The notes: generated by a model from the sequence alone, not told the origin. Shown: positions 12,260-21,402, counted from the stretch's first letter. The stretch: 64,000 nucleotides of DNA from Streptomyces sp. CNQ-509 (GCF_001011035.1 NZ_CP011492.1:4695001-4759000), one strand, 5' to 3'. Numbers and translations are program-made.

Positions 12260-13072
12260 GTGGCAACTGGCCGAACTCACCGAACGGCGACCCGTAGCCG
12301 AGGGATCCCCGAGGCCACCGTCGCCCGGCTCCCGCTTTATCTGCGGGCCCTCACGGCGCTCTCGGAGCGCTCCGTGCCCACGGTCTCCTCCGAGGAACTG
12401 GCCGCCGCCGCCGGCGTCAACTCGGCGAAGCTGCGCAAGGACTTCTCGTACCTCGGCTCCTACGGCACCCGCGGCGTCGGCTACGACGTCGAGTACCTCG
12501 TCTACCAGATCTCACGCGAGCTCGGCCTCACCCAGGACTGGCCCGTGGTCATCGTCGGTATCGGTAACCTCGGCGCCGCCCTCGCCGGCTACGGCGGCTT
12601 CGCCTCCCGCGGCTTCCGCGTCGCCGGGCTCATCGACGCCGACCGGGCCATGACCGGCAAGCAGGTCGCGGGCCTGACCGTGCGGCACACCGACGAACTG
12701 GAGCCGCTGATCAAGGAGAGCGGCGTCTCCATCGGCGTCATCGCCACCCCCGCGGGCGCCGCGCAGGCCGTCTGCAACCGGCTGGTGGGGGCGGGCGTCA
12801 CCTCGATCCTCAACTTCGCGCCGACCGTGCTGAACGTCCCCGAGGGCGTCGACGTGCGCAAGGTCGACCTCTCGATAGAGCTGCAGATCCTCGCCTTCCA
12901 CGAGCAGCGCAAGGCCGGCGAGGAGGCCGAGCTGCGCGAGGCCGAGGCGGCCGCCGCGGCGGCACGCGGCGGCACGCCGGAGGCGGACGCGGTGGCGGGC
13001 CCCAGCGCCGCCGCGAAGAAGCGCACCGGGCAGGGGCCCGACGGGGACGTGCCCGCCGTGATGCCCGCATGA
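12260..13072 (+). CDS. rex: redox-sensing transcriptional repressor Rex
   Basis: A 270-aa protein with an N-terminal winged helix (residues about 20-80: PLYLRALTAL, then SSEELAAAAGVNSAKLRKDF and SYLGSYGTRGVGY) and a Rossmann domain with GIGNLG at 100-105. Rex senses the NADH/NAD+ ratio and represses respiratory and heme genes when the ratio is low. A C-terminal Glu/Ala-rich tail of about 60 residues extends beyond the usual domain end, as in other streptomycetes. GTG 12260 follows AGGAG. It autoregulates through the operator just upstream and overlaps hemA by ATGA, so it is translationally coupled. Confidence 0.97.
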   Translation: MATGRTHRTATRSRGIPEATVARLPLYLRALTALSERSVPTVSSEELAAAAGVNSAKLRKDFSYLGSYGTRGVGYDVEYLVYQISRELGLTQDWPVVIVGIGNLGAALAGYGGFASRGFRVAGLIDADRAMTGKQVAGLTVRHTDELEPLIKESGVSIGVIATPAGAAQAVCNRLVGAGVTSILNFAPTVLNVPEGVDVRKVDLSIELQILAFHEQRKAGEEAELREAEAAAAAARGGTPEADAVAGPSAAAKKRTGQGPDGDVPAVMPA

Positions 13073-14535
13073 GTGTCCTCGTCGTCGGCCTCAGCCACCG
13101 CAGCGCGCCCGTGAGCGTGCTGGAGCGGGCCTCGCTCGCGCCCGACGCGCGCGCGAAGCTGCTCGCGGACGCGGTGGCGGCGGCTCCGGTCACGGAGGCC
13201 GCGGTGCTGGCCACGTGCAACCGGATCGAGCTGTACGCCGCGGTGGACAAGTTCCACGCGGGCGTCGCCGAGCTGTCGACGCTGCTGGCGCAGCACGCGG
13301 GCGCGAGCCTGGAGGAGCTGACGCCGCACCTCTACGTGCACTACGAGGACCGCGCCGTGCACCACCTCTTCACGGTGGGCTGCGGACTGGACTCCATGGT
13401 CGTCGGCGAGGGGCAGATCCTCGGCCAGATCAAGGAGTCGCTGGCGCTCGGGCAGCGGCTGCACACCGCGGGCCGGACGCTGAACGACCTCTTCCAGCAG
13501 GCGCTGCGGGTCGGCAAGCGGGCGCACAGCGAGACGGGGATCGACAAGGCGGGGCAGTCGCTGGTCTCGTTCGGGCTTGCGCAGCTCGCGGCCGGCGCCC
13601 CGGTGGCCGAGTGGGTGGCGGGACGCCGCGCGCTGGTGATCGGCGCGGGCTCGATGTCGTCGCTGGCGGCGACGGTGCTGGCGCGGGCCGGGGCGGCGGA
13701 GCTGGTGATCGCCAACCGCACGTACGAGCGCGCGGAGCGCCTGGCGGCGAGCCTGAACGCGGGATCCGCGGTCGCGGGCGGCTGGAGCACGGGGCCGACT
13801 GCGGCGGACACCGGTGCGCCCGCGGCGGGTTCGATCCCGTCGCAGACCGGGCCCGCGGAGGGCACCGGCGGGCCGGCGGCCCGTGCGGTGCGGGTCGAGG
13901 AGATCGCGGACGAGCTGGTGACGGCGGACGTGGTCGTCTCCTGTACGGGCGCGACGGGCCTGGTGCTGACGGCCGACGAGGTGCGCGGCGCGCTGCGCCG
14001 CCGGGACGGGGACACCCCCCTCGCTCTGCTCGACCTGGCCATGCCGCGTGATATCGATCACGCCCTGCACGAGACGCCCGGGGTGCGGTTCGTCGACATC
14101 GAGGCCCTCGCCGGGGCCAGCGCCGATGCGCCCATGGCCGCCGATGTGGACCAGGTGCGGGCCATCGTCGCCGGCGAGGTCGACGACTTCGGCGCCGCGC
14201 AGCGCGCCGCCAGCATCACGCCCACCGTGGTCGCGCTGCGGACCATGGCCCAGGACGTCGTCGCGGGCGAGATCGCCCGTTTGGAGGGTAGGCTGCCCGG
14301 GCTCGACGAACGTCAGCGGGCCGAGGTGGCGCAGACCGTGCGCCGCGTCGTGGACAAGCTGCTGCACGCGCCGACCGTACGGGTCAAGGAGCTGGCCGCC
14401 ACCCCCGGCGGAGCGGGGTACGCGGACGCCCTGCGGGAGCTCTTCGACCTCGACCCGGCCACCGTCGACGCCGTCAGCCGCGCGGACTCCGGCCGCGCGG
14501 CGGCCAGCGCACGCAGTGAACGGGAGCCGTCATGA
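13069..14535 (+). CDS. hemA: glutamyl-tRNA reductase
   Basis: A 488-aa enzyme that reduces glutamyl-tRNA(Glu) to glutamate-1-semialdehyde with NADPH, the first committed step of the C5 tetrapyrrole pathway. The catalytic cysteine is Cys50 in LATCNRIELY; GEGQILGQIK and the Rossmann GAGSMSSLAATVLARAG follow; the C-terminal dimerisation domain is complete. An insertion rich in Gly/Ala/Pro (roughly residues 235-275, GWSTGPTAADTGAPAAGS) lengthens the NADPH domain compared with E. coli HemA. The start overlaps the rex stop and the end overlaps hemC, both by ATGA. Confidence 0.97.
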   Translation: MSVLVVGLSHRSAPVSVLERASLAPDARAKLLADAVAAAPVTEAAVLATCNRIELYAAVDKFHAGVAELSTLLAQHAGASLEELTPHLYVHYEDRAVHHLFTVGCGLDSMVVGEGQILGQIKESLALGQRLHTAGRTLNDLFQQALRVGKRAHSETGIDKAGQSLVSFGLAQLAAGAPVAEWVAGRRALVIGAGSMSSLAATVLARAGAAELVIANRTYERAERLAASLNAGSAVAGGWSTGPTAADTGAPAAGSIPSQTGPAEGTGGPAARAVRVEEIADELVTADVVVSCTGATGLVLTADEVRGALRRRDGDTPLALLDLAMPRDIDHALHETPGVRFVDIEALAGASADAPMAADVDQVRAIVAGEVDDFGAAQRAASITPTVVALRTMAQDVVAGEIARLEGRLPGLDERQRAEVAQTVRRVVDKLLHAPTVRVKELAATPGGAGYADALRELFDLDPATVDAVSRADSGRAAASARSEREPS

Positions 14536-15578
14536 CCGCAGCCAAGCCGACGCAGGCGAAGGGGGCCGGGGCGCAGGAAGCCCCGCGCTTCCAGCGCCCG
14601 TTGCGCCTCGGCACGCGGCGAAGCAAGCTCGCGCTCGCGCAGTCCGAGCAGGTTGCCGAATCGGTACGCCGTCTCACCGGGCGCCCCGTCGAGCTGGTCG
14701 AGATCACCACCTACGGGGACGTGTCCCGGCAGCACCTCTCCGAGATCGGCGGCCAGGGCGTCTTCGTCGCCGCCCTGCGCGAGGCCGTGGTGCACGGCGA
14801 GGTGGACCTCGCGGTGCACTCGCTGAAGGACCTGCCGACCACGCAGCCCGAGGAGCTGGTCATCGCCGCCGTGCCGCCCCGCGAGGACCCGCGGGACGTG
14901 CTCGTCGCCCGCGACGGCCTCGGCTTCGAGGACCTGCTCGCCGCCGGCGCCCGGCCCCGTATCGGCACCGGCTCCGCGCGCCGCGCCTGCCAGTTGCACG
15001 CCTGGGCCCGCTCCCTCGGCGGCGCGATAGAGACCGTCCCGGTCCGCGGGAACGTCGACACCCGTATCGGGTACGTACAGAAGGGCGAGTTCGACGCCGT
15101 CGCGCTCGCCGCCGCGGGGCTCAGCCGCCTCGGCCGGCTGGCCGAGGTCACCGAGCTGATCCCCCTGGACGCAGTCTTGCCCGCCCCCGGCCAGGGGGCC
15201 CTGGCGGTCGAGTGCGCCTCGTCGAGCGCGCACCTCGCCGCCCAGCTCGCGGAGCTCGACGACCCGCAGACGCGGGTCGCCGTCACCGCCGAGCGGACGC
15301 TGCTCGCCGCCCTGGAGGCCGGCTGCAGCGCGCCCGTGGGCGCGCTCGCCGACCTGCACGCGGAGGGTCCCTCCGGGGCCGCACTGGGCACAGCGTCCAC
15401 TGTCACCGAGATGCGCCTGCGCGGCGTCGTCGGCACCCCCGACGGCTCCGCTCTGGTGCAGATGTCCGCCACCGGCCCCGTGCCGGCGTCGTACGACGAC
15501 GCCGTGGCGCTCGGACGCGAGCTCGCGGAAGAGATGCTCGCCAAGGGCGCGGCCGGTCTGATGGGGGAGCGACTTTGA
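14532..15578 (+). CDS. hemC: hydroxymethylbilane synthase (porphobilinogen deaminase)
   Basis: A 348-aa cytosolic enzyme that condenses four porphobilinogens into hydroxymethylbilane. Its dipyrromethane cofactor attaches to Cys265 in LEAGCSAPVG. Other landmarks are LGTRRSKLALAQS, GDVSRQHLSEIGGQGVFVAA, HSLKDLPTT and GSARRACQLHA. About 20 residues of non-conserved leader precede the first strand. ATG 14532 overlaps the hemA stop by four bases, and the TGA overlaps the TTG of the next gene, so the hemA-hemC-hemD units are translationally coupled. Confidence 0.97.
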   Translation: MTAAKPTQAKGAGAQEAPRFQRPLRLGTRRSKLALAQSEQVAESVRRLTGRPVELVEITTYGDVSRQHLSEIGGQGVFVAALREAVVHGEVDLAVHSLKDLPTTQPEELVIAAVPPREDPRDVLVARDGLGFEDLLAAGARPRIGTGSARRACQLHAWARSLGGAIETVPVRGNVDTRIGYVQKGEFDAVALAAAGLSRLGRLAEVTELIPLDAVLPAPGQGALAVECASSSAHLAAQLAELDDPQTRVAVTAERTLLAALEAGCSAPVGALADLHAEGPSGAALGTASTVTEMRLRGVVGTPDGSALVQMSATGPVPASYDDAVALGRELAEEMLAKGAAGLMGERL

Positions 15579-17308
15579 GCCCCACGCCTTCGACCCGTAA
15601 GGCCAGCGCGTCGGCGCGTACCGCAGCGACCGGCGCGGCCCGGCCGCCCGGTCCCGCCGCCCGCGGGCACGTCACGTTCCTGGGCGCAGGACCCGGGGAC
15701 CCCGGACTGCTGACGCTGCGCGCCGTGGAAGCGCTGTCTGCGGCAGACGTCCTGATCGCCGACCCCAAGGTCCTCGCCGTCGTACGCGCCCACGCGCGCG
15801 TCGGCGCGGTCATGCCGCACACGTCGTCGGCGGCCGCGCCCGCGGCGCATACGTCGGCGGCCGCGGGGGACGACGAACCGCCAACGGCCGCTGACGCAGG
15901 CCATCTTGTCATGGAGGCCGCGCGCGCCGGCAGGCGGGTCGTGCATGCCGTGGCGGGCGATCCGGGCCTCGACGGCGGTGCCGCGCAGGCGATGCGCGCG
16001 TGCGCCGCCGAGGGCATCTCCTTCGAGGTGGTGCCCGGGGTCGCGACCGCCGTCGGCGTGCCCGCGTACGCCGGCGTGCCGCTGCACGACCCGCAGGGTA
16101 CGGACGTACGCGTCGTGGACGCGGCGACCGCCTCGGAGCAGATCTGGGGCGAGGCGGGCGCCAGCGACTGCACGCTCGTGGTGCAGACGTCCCTGGAGGC
16201 CACCGCGGCGACGGCGCGCGAGCTGGTCGCCGCGGGCCGCAAGCCGGACACCCCGATGACGGTCACGCTCGCGGGCACGACGACGCGGCAGCGGACGTTC
16301 AGCGCCACGCTCGGCAGCGTCGCGCAGGTGCTGAAGGCCGCGAAGGTGCTGCCGTCGCCGGACGCCGGACAGGCGGTCATAGCGGTCGTCGGCGAGCAGA
16401 GCGCACCGGCCCGCCGCGAGCAGTTGGCCTGGTTCGAGTCCAAGCCGCTCTTCGGCTGGCACGTGCTCGTGCCGCGGACGAAGGAGCAGGCGGCGTCGCT
16501 CTCCGAGCAACTGCGCTCGTACGGTGCCGTGCCGCACGAGGTGCCGACCATCGCCGTCGAGCCGCCGCGCACCCCGCAGCAGATGGAGCGGGCGGTCAAG
16601 GGCCTGGTCACCGGGCGGTACGAGTGGATCGCCTTCACGTCCGTCAACGCCGTCAAGGCGGTGCGGGAGAAGTTCGAGGAGTACGGGCTGGACGCCCGCG
16701 CGTTCGCCGGGATCAAGGTCGCCGCGGTCGGCGAGCAGACGGCGGCGGCGCTGGTGGAGTTCGGCGTACGGCCCGACCTGCAGCCCAGCGGCGAGCAGTC
16801 GTCGCACGGGCTGCTGGAGGACTGGCCGCCGTACGACCCGGTCTTCGACCCGATCGACCGGGTGTTCCTGCCGCGGGCCGACATCGCCACCGAGACGCTC
16901 GTGGCGGGGCTGAAGGACCTCGGCTGGGAGGTCGACGACATCACCGCGTACCGCACGGTGCGCGCGTCGCCGCCGCCGGCCGAGACCCGCGAGGCGATCA
17001 AGGGCGGCGGGTTCGACGCCGTGCTCTTCACCTCGTCCTCGACGGTGCGGAACCTCGTCGGCATCGCGGGCAAGCCGCACAACGTGACGGTCATCGCCTG
17101 TATCGGCCCGGCCACGGCGAAGACGGCGGAGGAGCACGGGCTGCGCGTCGACGTCATGGCGCCGGAGCCGTCCGTGCACCGGCTGGCCGAGGCGCTGGCG
17201 GAGTTCGGCGCGCGGCGCCGGGCGGCGGCGGTCGAGGCCGGGGAGCACGTCACCCGGCCCAGCGAGCGCAGGCCGCGGCGGCGGGCGCGGACGACGACCA
17301 CGAGCTGA
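15575..17308 (+). CDS. hemD: HemD-type fusion: SUMT-like domain + uroporphyrinogen-III synthase
   Basis: A 577-aa two-domain protein. Residues about 30-280 resemble uroporphyrinogen-III C-methyltransferase: HVTFLGAGPGDPGLLTLRAV is intact, but the substrate-loop region that normally reads like LKGGDPFVFGRG is here AVAGDPGLDGGA, so methyltransferase activity is doubtful. Residues about 295-560 are uroporphyrinogen-III synthase (GWHVLVPRTKEQAASL, FTSVNAVKAVREKF, FTSSSTVRNLVG, IGPATAKTAEEHGL), which closes and inverts the D ring. The start is probably TTG 15575, in the TTGA that overlaps the hemC stop. Last gene of the Rex-controlled operon before a 145-nt gap. Confidence 0.9.
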   Translation: MSPTPSTRKASASARTAATGAARPPGPAARGHVTFLGAGPGDPGLLTLRAVEALSAADVLIADPKVLAVVRAHARVGAVMPHTSSAAAPAAHTSAAAGDDEPPTAADAGHLVMEAARAGRRVVHAVAGDPGLDGGAAQAMRACAAEGISFEVVPGVATAVGVPAYAGVPLHDPQGTDVRVVDAATASEQIWGEAGASDCTLVVQTSLEATAATARELVAAGRKPDTPMTVTLAGTTTRQRTFSATLGSVAQVLKAAKVLPSPDAGQAVIAVVGEQSAPARREQLAWFESKPLFGWHVLVPRTKEQAASLSEQLRSYGAVPHEVPTIAVEPPRTPQQMERAVKGLVTGRYEWIAFTSVNAVKAVREKFEEYGLDARAFAGIKVAAVGEQTAAALVEFGVRPDLQPSGEQSSHGLLEDWPPYDPVFDPIDRVFLPRADIATETLVAGLKDLGWEVDDITAYRTVRASPPPAETREAIKGGGFDAVLFTSSSTVRNLVGIAGKPHNVTVIACIGPATAKTAEEHGLRVDVMAPEPSVHRLAEALAEFGARRRAAAVEAGEHVTRPSERRPRRRARTTTTS

Positions 17309-17453
17309 CGGGGGCCCGGCGGGGATGTCACCGCGGGGGCGTACGGTGGAATCCACCCGGCCCCCCGCGGCCCGGTGGGGGGCGCGTCCGCATGTGCCCT
17401 CCTTCGCCGGGCCGGTCATCGGCCGCCCCGGAGCACCACGGAGGTAAGCACAC

Positions 17454-18470
17454 GTGTCCGGCACCGACGCCCCGCACCCCGGCCCTGTCACCGTTCCCGT
17501 CGTCCGCCCGCGGCGGCTGCGCACCACGCCCGCGATGCGGCGCATGGTCGCCGAGACCCGGCTGCACCCGGCGGAGCTGATCCTTCCCGCCTTCGTACGC
17601 GAAGGCATCGACGAGCCGGCGCCGATCGCGTCCATGCCGGGCATCGTGCAGCACACCCGCGACTCCCTGAAGAAGGCGGCCGCCGAGGCCGTCGCCGAGG
17701 GCGTCGGCGGGATCATGCTCTTCGGCGTCCCCGAGGAGCACAAGAAGGACGCGGTCGGCTCGGCCGGCACGGACCCGGACGGCATCCTCCAGGTCGCGCT
17801 CCGCGACGTGCGGGCCGAGGTCGGGGACGACCTGGTGATCATGTCCGACGTGTGCCTGGACGAGACCACCGACCACGGGCACTGCGGGGTGCTGGACGCC
17901 GCGGGCCGGGTCGACAACGACGCGACGCTCGTGCGGTACGCGGAGATGGCCGTGGTGCAGGCGGACGCCGGGGCGCACGTGCTGGGGCCGAGCGGCATGA
18001 TGGACGGCCAGGTCGCGGTCATCCGCGAGGCCCTGGACCGGGCCGGCCACCAGGACGCGGGGATCCTCGCGTACGCCGTGAAGTACTCCTCCGCCTTCTT
18101 CGGGCCCTTCCGCGAGGCGATCAACTCCTCGCTGCAGGGCGACCGGAAGACGTACCAGCAGGACCCGCCGAACGCCCGCGAGGCGCTGCGGGAGCTCTCC
18201 CTCGACCTCGCGGAGGGCGCCGACATGGTGATGGTCAAGCCGGCCGGTCCGTACCTGGACGTGCTGCGCCGGGTCGCCGACGAGTCGGACGTGCCGGTGG
18301 CGGCGTACCAGATCTCGGGTGAGTACGCGATGGTCGAGGCGGCGGCGGAGCGCGGCTGGGTGGACCGGGACGCGGCGATGATGGAGACGCTGACGGGGAT
18401 CAGGCGGGCCGGGGCGCAGATGATCCTGACGTACTGGGCGATGGACGCGGCCCGGAAGCTGCGCGGCTGA
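17454..18470 (+). CDS. hemB: delta-aminolevulinic acid dehydratase (porphobilinogen synthase)
   Basis: A 338-aa enzyme that joins two 5-aminolevulinates into porphobilinogen. The two active-site lysines are in [17 protein letters not shown] and [13 protein letters not shown]. The metal region reads [17 protein letters not shown], which holds Cys residues, the form seen in zinc/Mg-mixed actinomycete enzymes. GTG 17454 follows a strong GGAGGT. It is the fourth heme gene in the row but is separated from hemD by 145 nt, so it may have its own promoter as well as read-through. Confidence 0.97.
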   Translation: MSGTDAPHPGPVTVPVVRPRRLRTTPAMRRMVAETRLHPAELILPAFVREGIDEPAPIASMPGIVQHTRDSLKKAAAEAVAEGVGGIMLFGVPEEHKKDAVGSAGTDPDGILQVALRDVRAEVGDDLVIMSDVCLDETTDHGHCGVLDAAGRVDNDATLVRYAEMAVVQADAGAHVLGPSGMMDGQVAVIREALDRAGHQDAGILAYAVKYSSAFFGPFREAINSSLQGDRKTYQQDPPNAREALRELSLDLAEGADMVMVKPAGPYLDVLRRVADESDVPVAAYQISGEYAMVEAAAERGWVDRDAAMMETLTGIRRAGAQMILTYWAMDAARKLRG

Positions 18471-18833
18471 CGCGCGGGGGCCGAGCGGCGCGCCGCCGCC
18501 CCGGCCCTCTTGCGCGACGCCTGCCAGCAGCCCCGCCAGCCGGGCGCGGGCCGGCACGGCGATGGTGAACGCGCCGGTGATCCGCCCCGTGCGCACCAGG
18601 TCCTCCGCCTCCGCCGGGGCCACGCTGAACACGCGGCGGCCCCCCGGGCGGGCTCGGCGGTCGCCGCCTGCCGGGACGCCGCGGCGGAAGGCGGTAGCCA
18701 CTGGTTGTCCCGCGCCTGGGCCATGACCGGGTACCGGTCACGGAGATCTGCGAGGGGCCGTGCGCCGTGTACGGGGACGGGCGCGGGGCGGCTCCGCCGT
18801 GGCCGGGGGAGCCGCCCCGCGGGACCGGCGCCG
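18471..18833. other. 363-nt region without a clear gene
   Basis: Between hemB and the methyltransferase. On the minus strand a coding-like stretch (AEAEDLVRTGRITGAFTIAV, about 18530-18640) is followed by frames that run into antisense hemB, with no good start or stop, so I read it as a decayed gene fragment or chance GC-rich frame. GC-rich palindromes near 18485-18500 could end the hemB transcript. Nothing else recognised. Confidence 0.4.
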
Positions 18834-19484
18834 TCAGCGCCGGCGCGCGCGCAACACCGCGTCGTGGTGTTCGGCCGGCTGGTCGGGGCCGTGGGGTTCG
18901 TGGCCTTCCGGGGCCCGGCGGATGCGGACTTCCGCGACGTCGATGTCCCAGGCGTCCGTGGCCAGGTCCGCCGCCACGTCCTCTGCGGTGAAGTGCACGC
19001 CCGGGTGGGCCTCGGCGATGTCCGCGGCACGGGGGTCCGTCTCGTGGTGGCCGACGACCAGCAGGGTGCCGCCGGGGGCCACCATCGCCGCGAGGCGGCC
19101 GAAAAGCGCCCGGCGGGAGGCGGTGGTGTGGACGTAGTGGGTGGTGACCAGGTCGAAGGGGGCGCCGTCCGGGGCCGAGCCGGTCAGGTCGGCCCGTACC
19201 CACGTGATGCGTCCCGCGACCTCCGCGCCGCGTGCCTCGGCGTGGGCGCGGGCGCGGTCCAGCGCGGTGGCGGAGATGTCCACCGCCGTCACCCGCCAGC
19301 CGCGCTCGGCGAGCCAGATGGCGTCGGCGCCCTCGCCGCAGCCGGCCTCCAGCGCGGTGCCGGGCGGCAGGCCGGCGAGTTCGGTCACGAGCTGCGTGTT
19401 GGGGCGGCCGCTCCAGATCGCGTCGCGGGCGCGGTACTTCTCTTCCCAGTACGCCTCGCCGAACTCTTCCGTCGCGTTCGTCAT
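18834..19484 (-). CDS. class I SAM-dependent methyltransferase
   Basis: A 216-aa small-molecule-type methyltransferase. The N-terminal segment EEFGEAYWEEKYRARDAIWS is a common lid in this group (thiopurine/tellurite-type methyltransferases); motif I is ALEAGCGEGADAIWLAERGW, followed by VTAVDIS, and motif IV is FDLVTTHYVH. The C-terminus ends in a basic RARRR. ATG 19484 follows GAGAGGGA. It lies downstream, on the same strand, of the FAD oxidoreductase with a 41-nt gap, so the two are probably one transcript. The methyl acceptor cannot be told from sequence. Confidence 0.87.
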   Translation of the reverse strand: MTNATEEFGEAYWEEKYRARDAIWSGRPNTQLVTELAGLPPGTALEAGCGEGADAIWLAERGWRVTAVDISATALDRARAHAEARGAEVAGRITWVRADLTGSAPDGAPFDLVTTHYVHTTASRRALFGRLAAMVAPGGTLLVVGHHETDPRAADIAEAHPGVHFTAEDVAADLATDAWDIDVAEVRIRRAPEGHEPHGPDQPAEHHDAVLRARRR

Positions 19485-19525
19485 CCCGGTGTCCCTCTCT
19501 GTCGTCGTCTCGGTCGGTACGTACG

Positions 19526-20650
19526 TCACACGCCGACCCGGCGGGCGGCGACCGCCCGGCGGGCGTCCTCGGCGGCGAGGTCCGCGTTGATCTGCGCGCC
19601 GGCCATGGCGCCGGCCGACGAGGCGGCGTGGACCTGCGCGGTCATGTCGGTGACGTTGCCCGCGACCCACACCCCCGGTACGTCGGTGCGGCCGGTGGCG
19701 TCGGCGGGGACGTGCTCGCCCATGCCGGACGGGTGGGCGACGGGCGTGAGGCCGAGGGCGGTCAGGAGCCCGCTGCGGGCCACCATGCGCGGGGCCACCG
19801 CGAGCGCCTGGCGGGGGACGACGGTGCCGTCCGCGAGGCGCACGCCGGTGAGCCGGTCGGCGGCGATCTCCAGGCCGGCGACCTCACCGGTGACGACGCG
19901 CACGCCGAGGGCGTCCAACTGCTCGGCGTCCTCGCCCGCCGGAGGCTCCGTGGTGTGGGCGAAGTACGTGACGTCGGCGCTCAACTGCCGGAACAGCAGC
20001 GCCTGGTGCAGCGCCATCGGCCCGGTCGCGAGCACGCCGATGGCCTGGTCGCGGACCTCCCAGCCGTGGCAGTACGGGCAGTGCAGCACGTCCCGGCCCC
20101 AGCGCTCGCGCACGCCGGGGACGGCGGGCAGTTCGTCGACGAGCCCGGTGGTGACGAGGAGCCGCCGGGCCCGTACGGTCCGGCCGCCGGCGAGGGTGAC
20201 GACGAAGCCGCCCTCGCCTTCCCCGGCCGCGCCGTCGCGGGCGCCGTCCGCCGGCTCCCGGGCCACCCCGGTGACCTCGCCGGGCACCACGTGGCCCCCG
20301 TACCCGCGCACCTCCGCCCTGCCGCGCGCCAGCAGCTCGCCCGGGGGCATGCCCTCGCGGCCCAGCAGCCCGTGCACGCCGTCCGCCGGCGCGTTGCGCG
20401 GGGCACCCGCGTCGATCACCGCCACGGAGCGGCGGGAGCGGGCCAGCATCAGCGCGCCGGTCAGCCCGGCGGCGCCGCCGCCGACCACCACGGCCTCGTA
20501 GCTCTCCGCCGGCTCGTCGGCCACCCCGGGGCCCTCCGCCCACGCGGCGGTCCCCGCCCACTCGGCGATACCGGCCCTCTCGGCCCTCTCGGCCCTCTCG
20601 GCCCTGTCGGCCCCTTCGGTCACGTCGACCACCTCCATGCCGACGACCAT
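19526..20650 (-). CDS. thioredoxin-reductase-like FAD/NAD(P) oxidoreductase
   Basis: A 374-aa pyridine-nucleotide disulphide oxidoreductase. FAD binding is VVVGGGAAGLTGALMLA (glycines about 57-62) and the redox pair is CPYC (Cys191, Cys194) in VLHCPYCHGWEV. This CPYC form is seen in small thioredoxin-reductase-like proteins and in dithiol oxidases of natural-product pathways (HlmI/GliT type), as well as in general stress proteins. The first 50 residues are extra and contain RAERAERAERA, encoded by a 9-bp tandem repeat. The start is uncertain: ATG 20650 or 20638. It is divergent from a XRE-cupin regulator that probably controls it. Confidence 0.85.
   Translation of the reverse strand: MVVGMEVVDVTEGADRAERAERAERAGIAEWAGTAAWAEGPGVADEPAESYEAVVVGGGAAGLTGALMLARSRRSVAVIDAGAPRNAPADGVHGLLGREGMPPGELLARGRAEVRGYGGHVVPGEVTGVAREPADGARDGAAGEGEGGFVVTLAGGRTVRARRLLVTTGLVDELPAVPGVRERWGRDVLHCPYCHGWEVRDQAIGVLATGPMALHQALLFRQLSADVTYFAHTTEPPAGEDAEQLDALGVRVVTGEVAGLEIAADRLTGVRLADGTVVPRQALAVAPRMVARSGLLTALGLTPVAHPSGMGEHVPADATGRTDVPGVWVAGNVTDMTAQVHAASSAGAMAGAQINADLAAEDARRAVAARRVGV
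20572..20607. repeat. 9-bp tandem repeat in the oxidoreductase 5' end
   Basis: Four copies of CGGCCCTCT (last copy CGGCCCTGT) in direct array. On the coding (minus) strand they give repeated Arg-Ala-Glu triplets near the N-terminus. The unit is a multiple of three, so copy-number change keeps the frame. Possible slippage site. Confidence 0.9.
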
Positions 20651-20671
20651 GCGGCCGGCACCGCCGGATAC

Positions 20672-20701
20672 GCAAACTCTGTTGCCGATATGGCAAACTC
20701 T
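20672..20701. promoter_or_regulatory. palindrome and direct repeats between divergent genes
   Basis: TTGCCGATATGGCAA (20682-20696) is a perfect 5-bp inverted repeat around GATAT. Around it GCAAACTCT occurs twice (20672-20680 and 20693-20701), 21 bp apart, which is two helical turns. Position between the oxidoreductase and regulator starts makes it the probable operator, binding likely by the XRE-cupin protein. Confidence 0.6.
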
Positions 20702-20705
20702 CCGT

Positions 20706-21320
20706 ATGACCGACACCGACAGCGCCCCCGACCCCGACGGCGAGCCGGGCACCGCCCTCACCGCCGTCGGCCCCCGCATGCGCGAGCTGCGCCGCCAGCG
20801 CGAGCAGACGCTCGCCGAGCTCTCCGCGGCCACCGGGATCTCGGTGAGCACCCTGTCCCGGCTGGAGTCCGGAAGCCGCCGCCCCACGCTGGAACTGCTG
20901 CTGCCGCTGGCCCGCGCCCACGGCGTCACGCTCGACGAGCTGGTCGGCGCCCCGCCCACCGGCGACCCCCGCATCAACCTGCGCCCGGTCACCCGCAACG
21001 GCATGACGATGCTGCCGCTGTCCCGCCGGGCCGGCGGCATTCAGGCGTTCAAGCTGATCCTGCCCGCGGGCAGCGGGCGCCGGGAGCCGGACCTGCGCAC
21101 CCACGAGGGCTACGAGTGGATGTACGTGATGAACGGCCGGCTGCGCGTCGTGCTCGGCGAGCACGACCTGATCCTCGAACCCGGCGAGGCCGCCGAGTTC
21201 GACACGCGCGTACCGCACTGGTTCGGCGCGGCGGATGACGAACCGGTGGAGTTCCTCAGCCTCTTCGGCGGTCAGGGCGAGCGCGCCCACCTGCGCGCCC
21301 GCCCGAAGTCGGCCTCGTAG
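20706..21320 (+). CDS. XRE-family regulator with C-terminal cupin domain
   Basis: A 204-aa DNA-binding protein. Residues about 20-80 form an XRE helix-turn-helix (MRELRRQREQTLAELSAATG, then SVSTLSRLESGSRRPTLELL); residues 120-195 are a cupin (LRTHEGYEWMYVMNGRLRVV, then LEPGEAAEFDTRVPHWFG), the usual small-ligand sensor of this class. ATG 20706 is only 4 nt after the operator repeats, so the transcript may have little or no leader. The divergent oxidoreductase is its likely target. Confidence 0.9.
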   Translation: MTDTDSAPDPDGEPGTALTAVGPRMRELRRQREQTLAELSAATGISVSTLSRLESGSRRPTLELLLPLARAHGVTLDELVGAPPTGDPRINLRPVTRNGMTMLPLSRRAGGIQAFKLILPAGSGRREPDLRTHEGYEWMYVMNGRLRVVLGEHDLILEPGEAAEFDTRVPHWFGAADDEPVEFLSLFGGQGERAHLRARPKSAS

Positions 21321-21402
21321 CGGAGGAGCCGCCGGGCGGCCGCTGTCAGTGCGGCGCGATAGCTTCCCGGGCATCTTGCGGCGAACCGTCGAAAGGGAAG
21401 TC

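Noticed and set aside
18530-18701. A minus-strand gene (AEAEDLVRTGRITGAF)
   Set aside because: Runs without stop into antisense hemB, has no start or ribosome site, and no confident family.
14711-19030. A minus-strand open frame of more than 1400 codons opposite the heme genes
   Set aside because: It is the antisense shadow of hemC, hemD and hemB in high-GC sequence; no family resemblance or ribosome site, and the plus-strand genes are certain.
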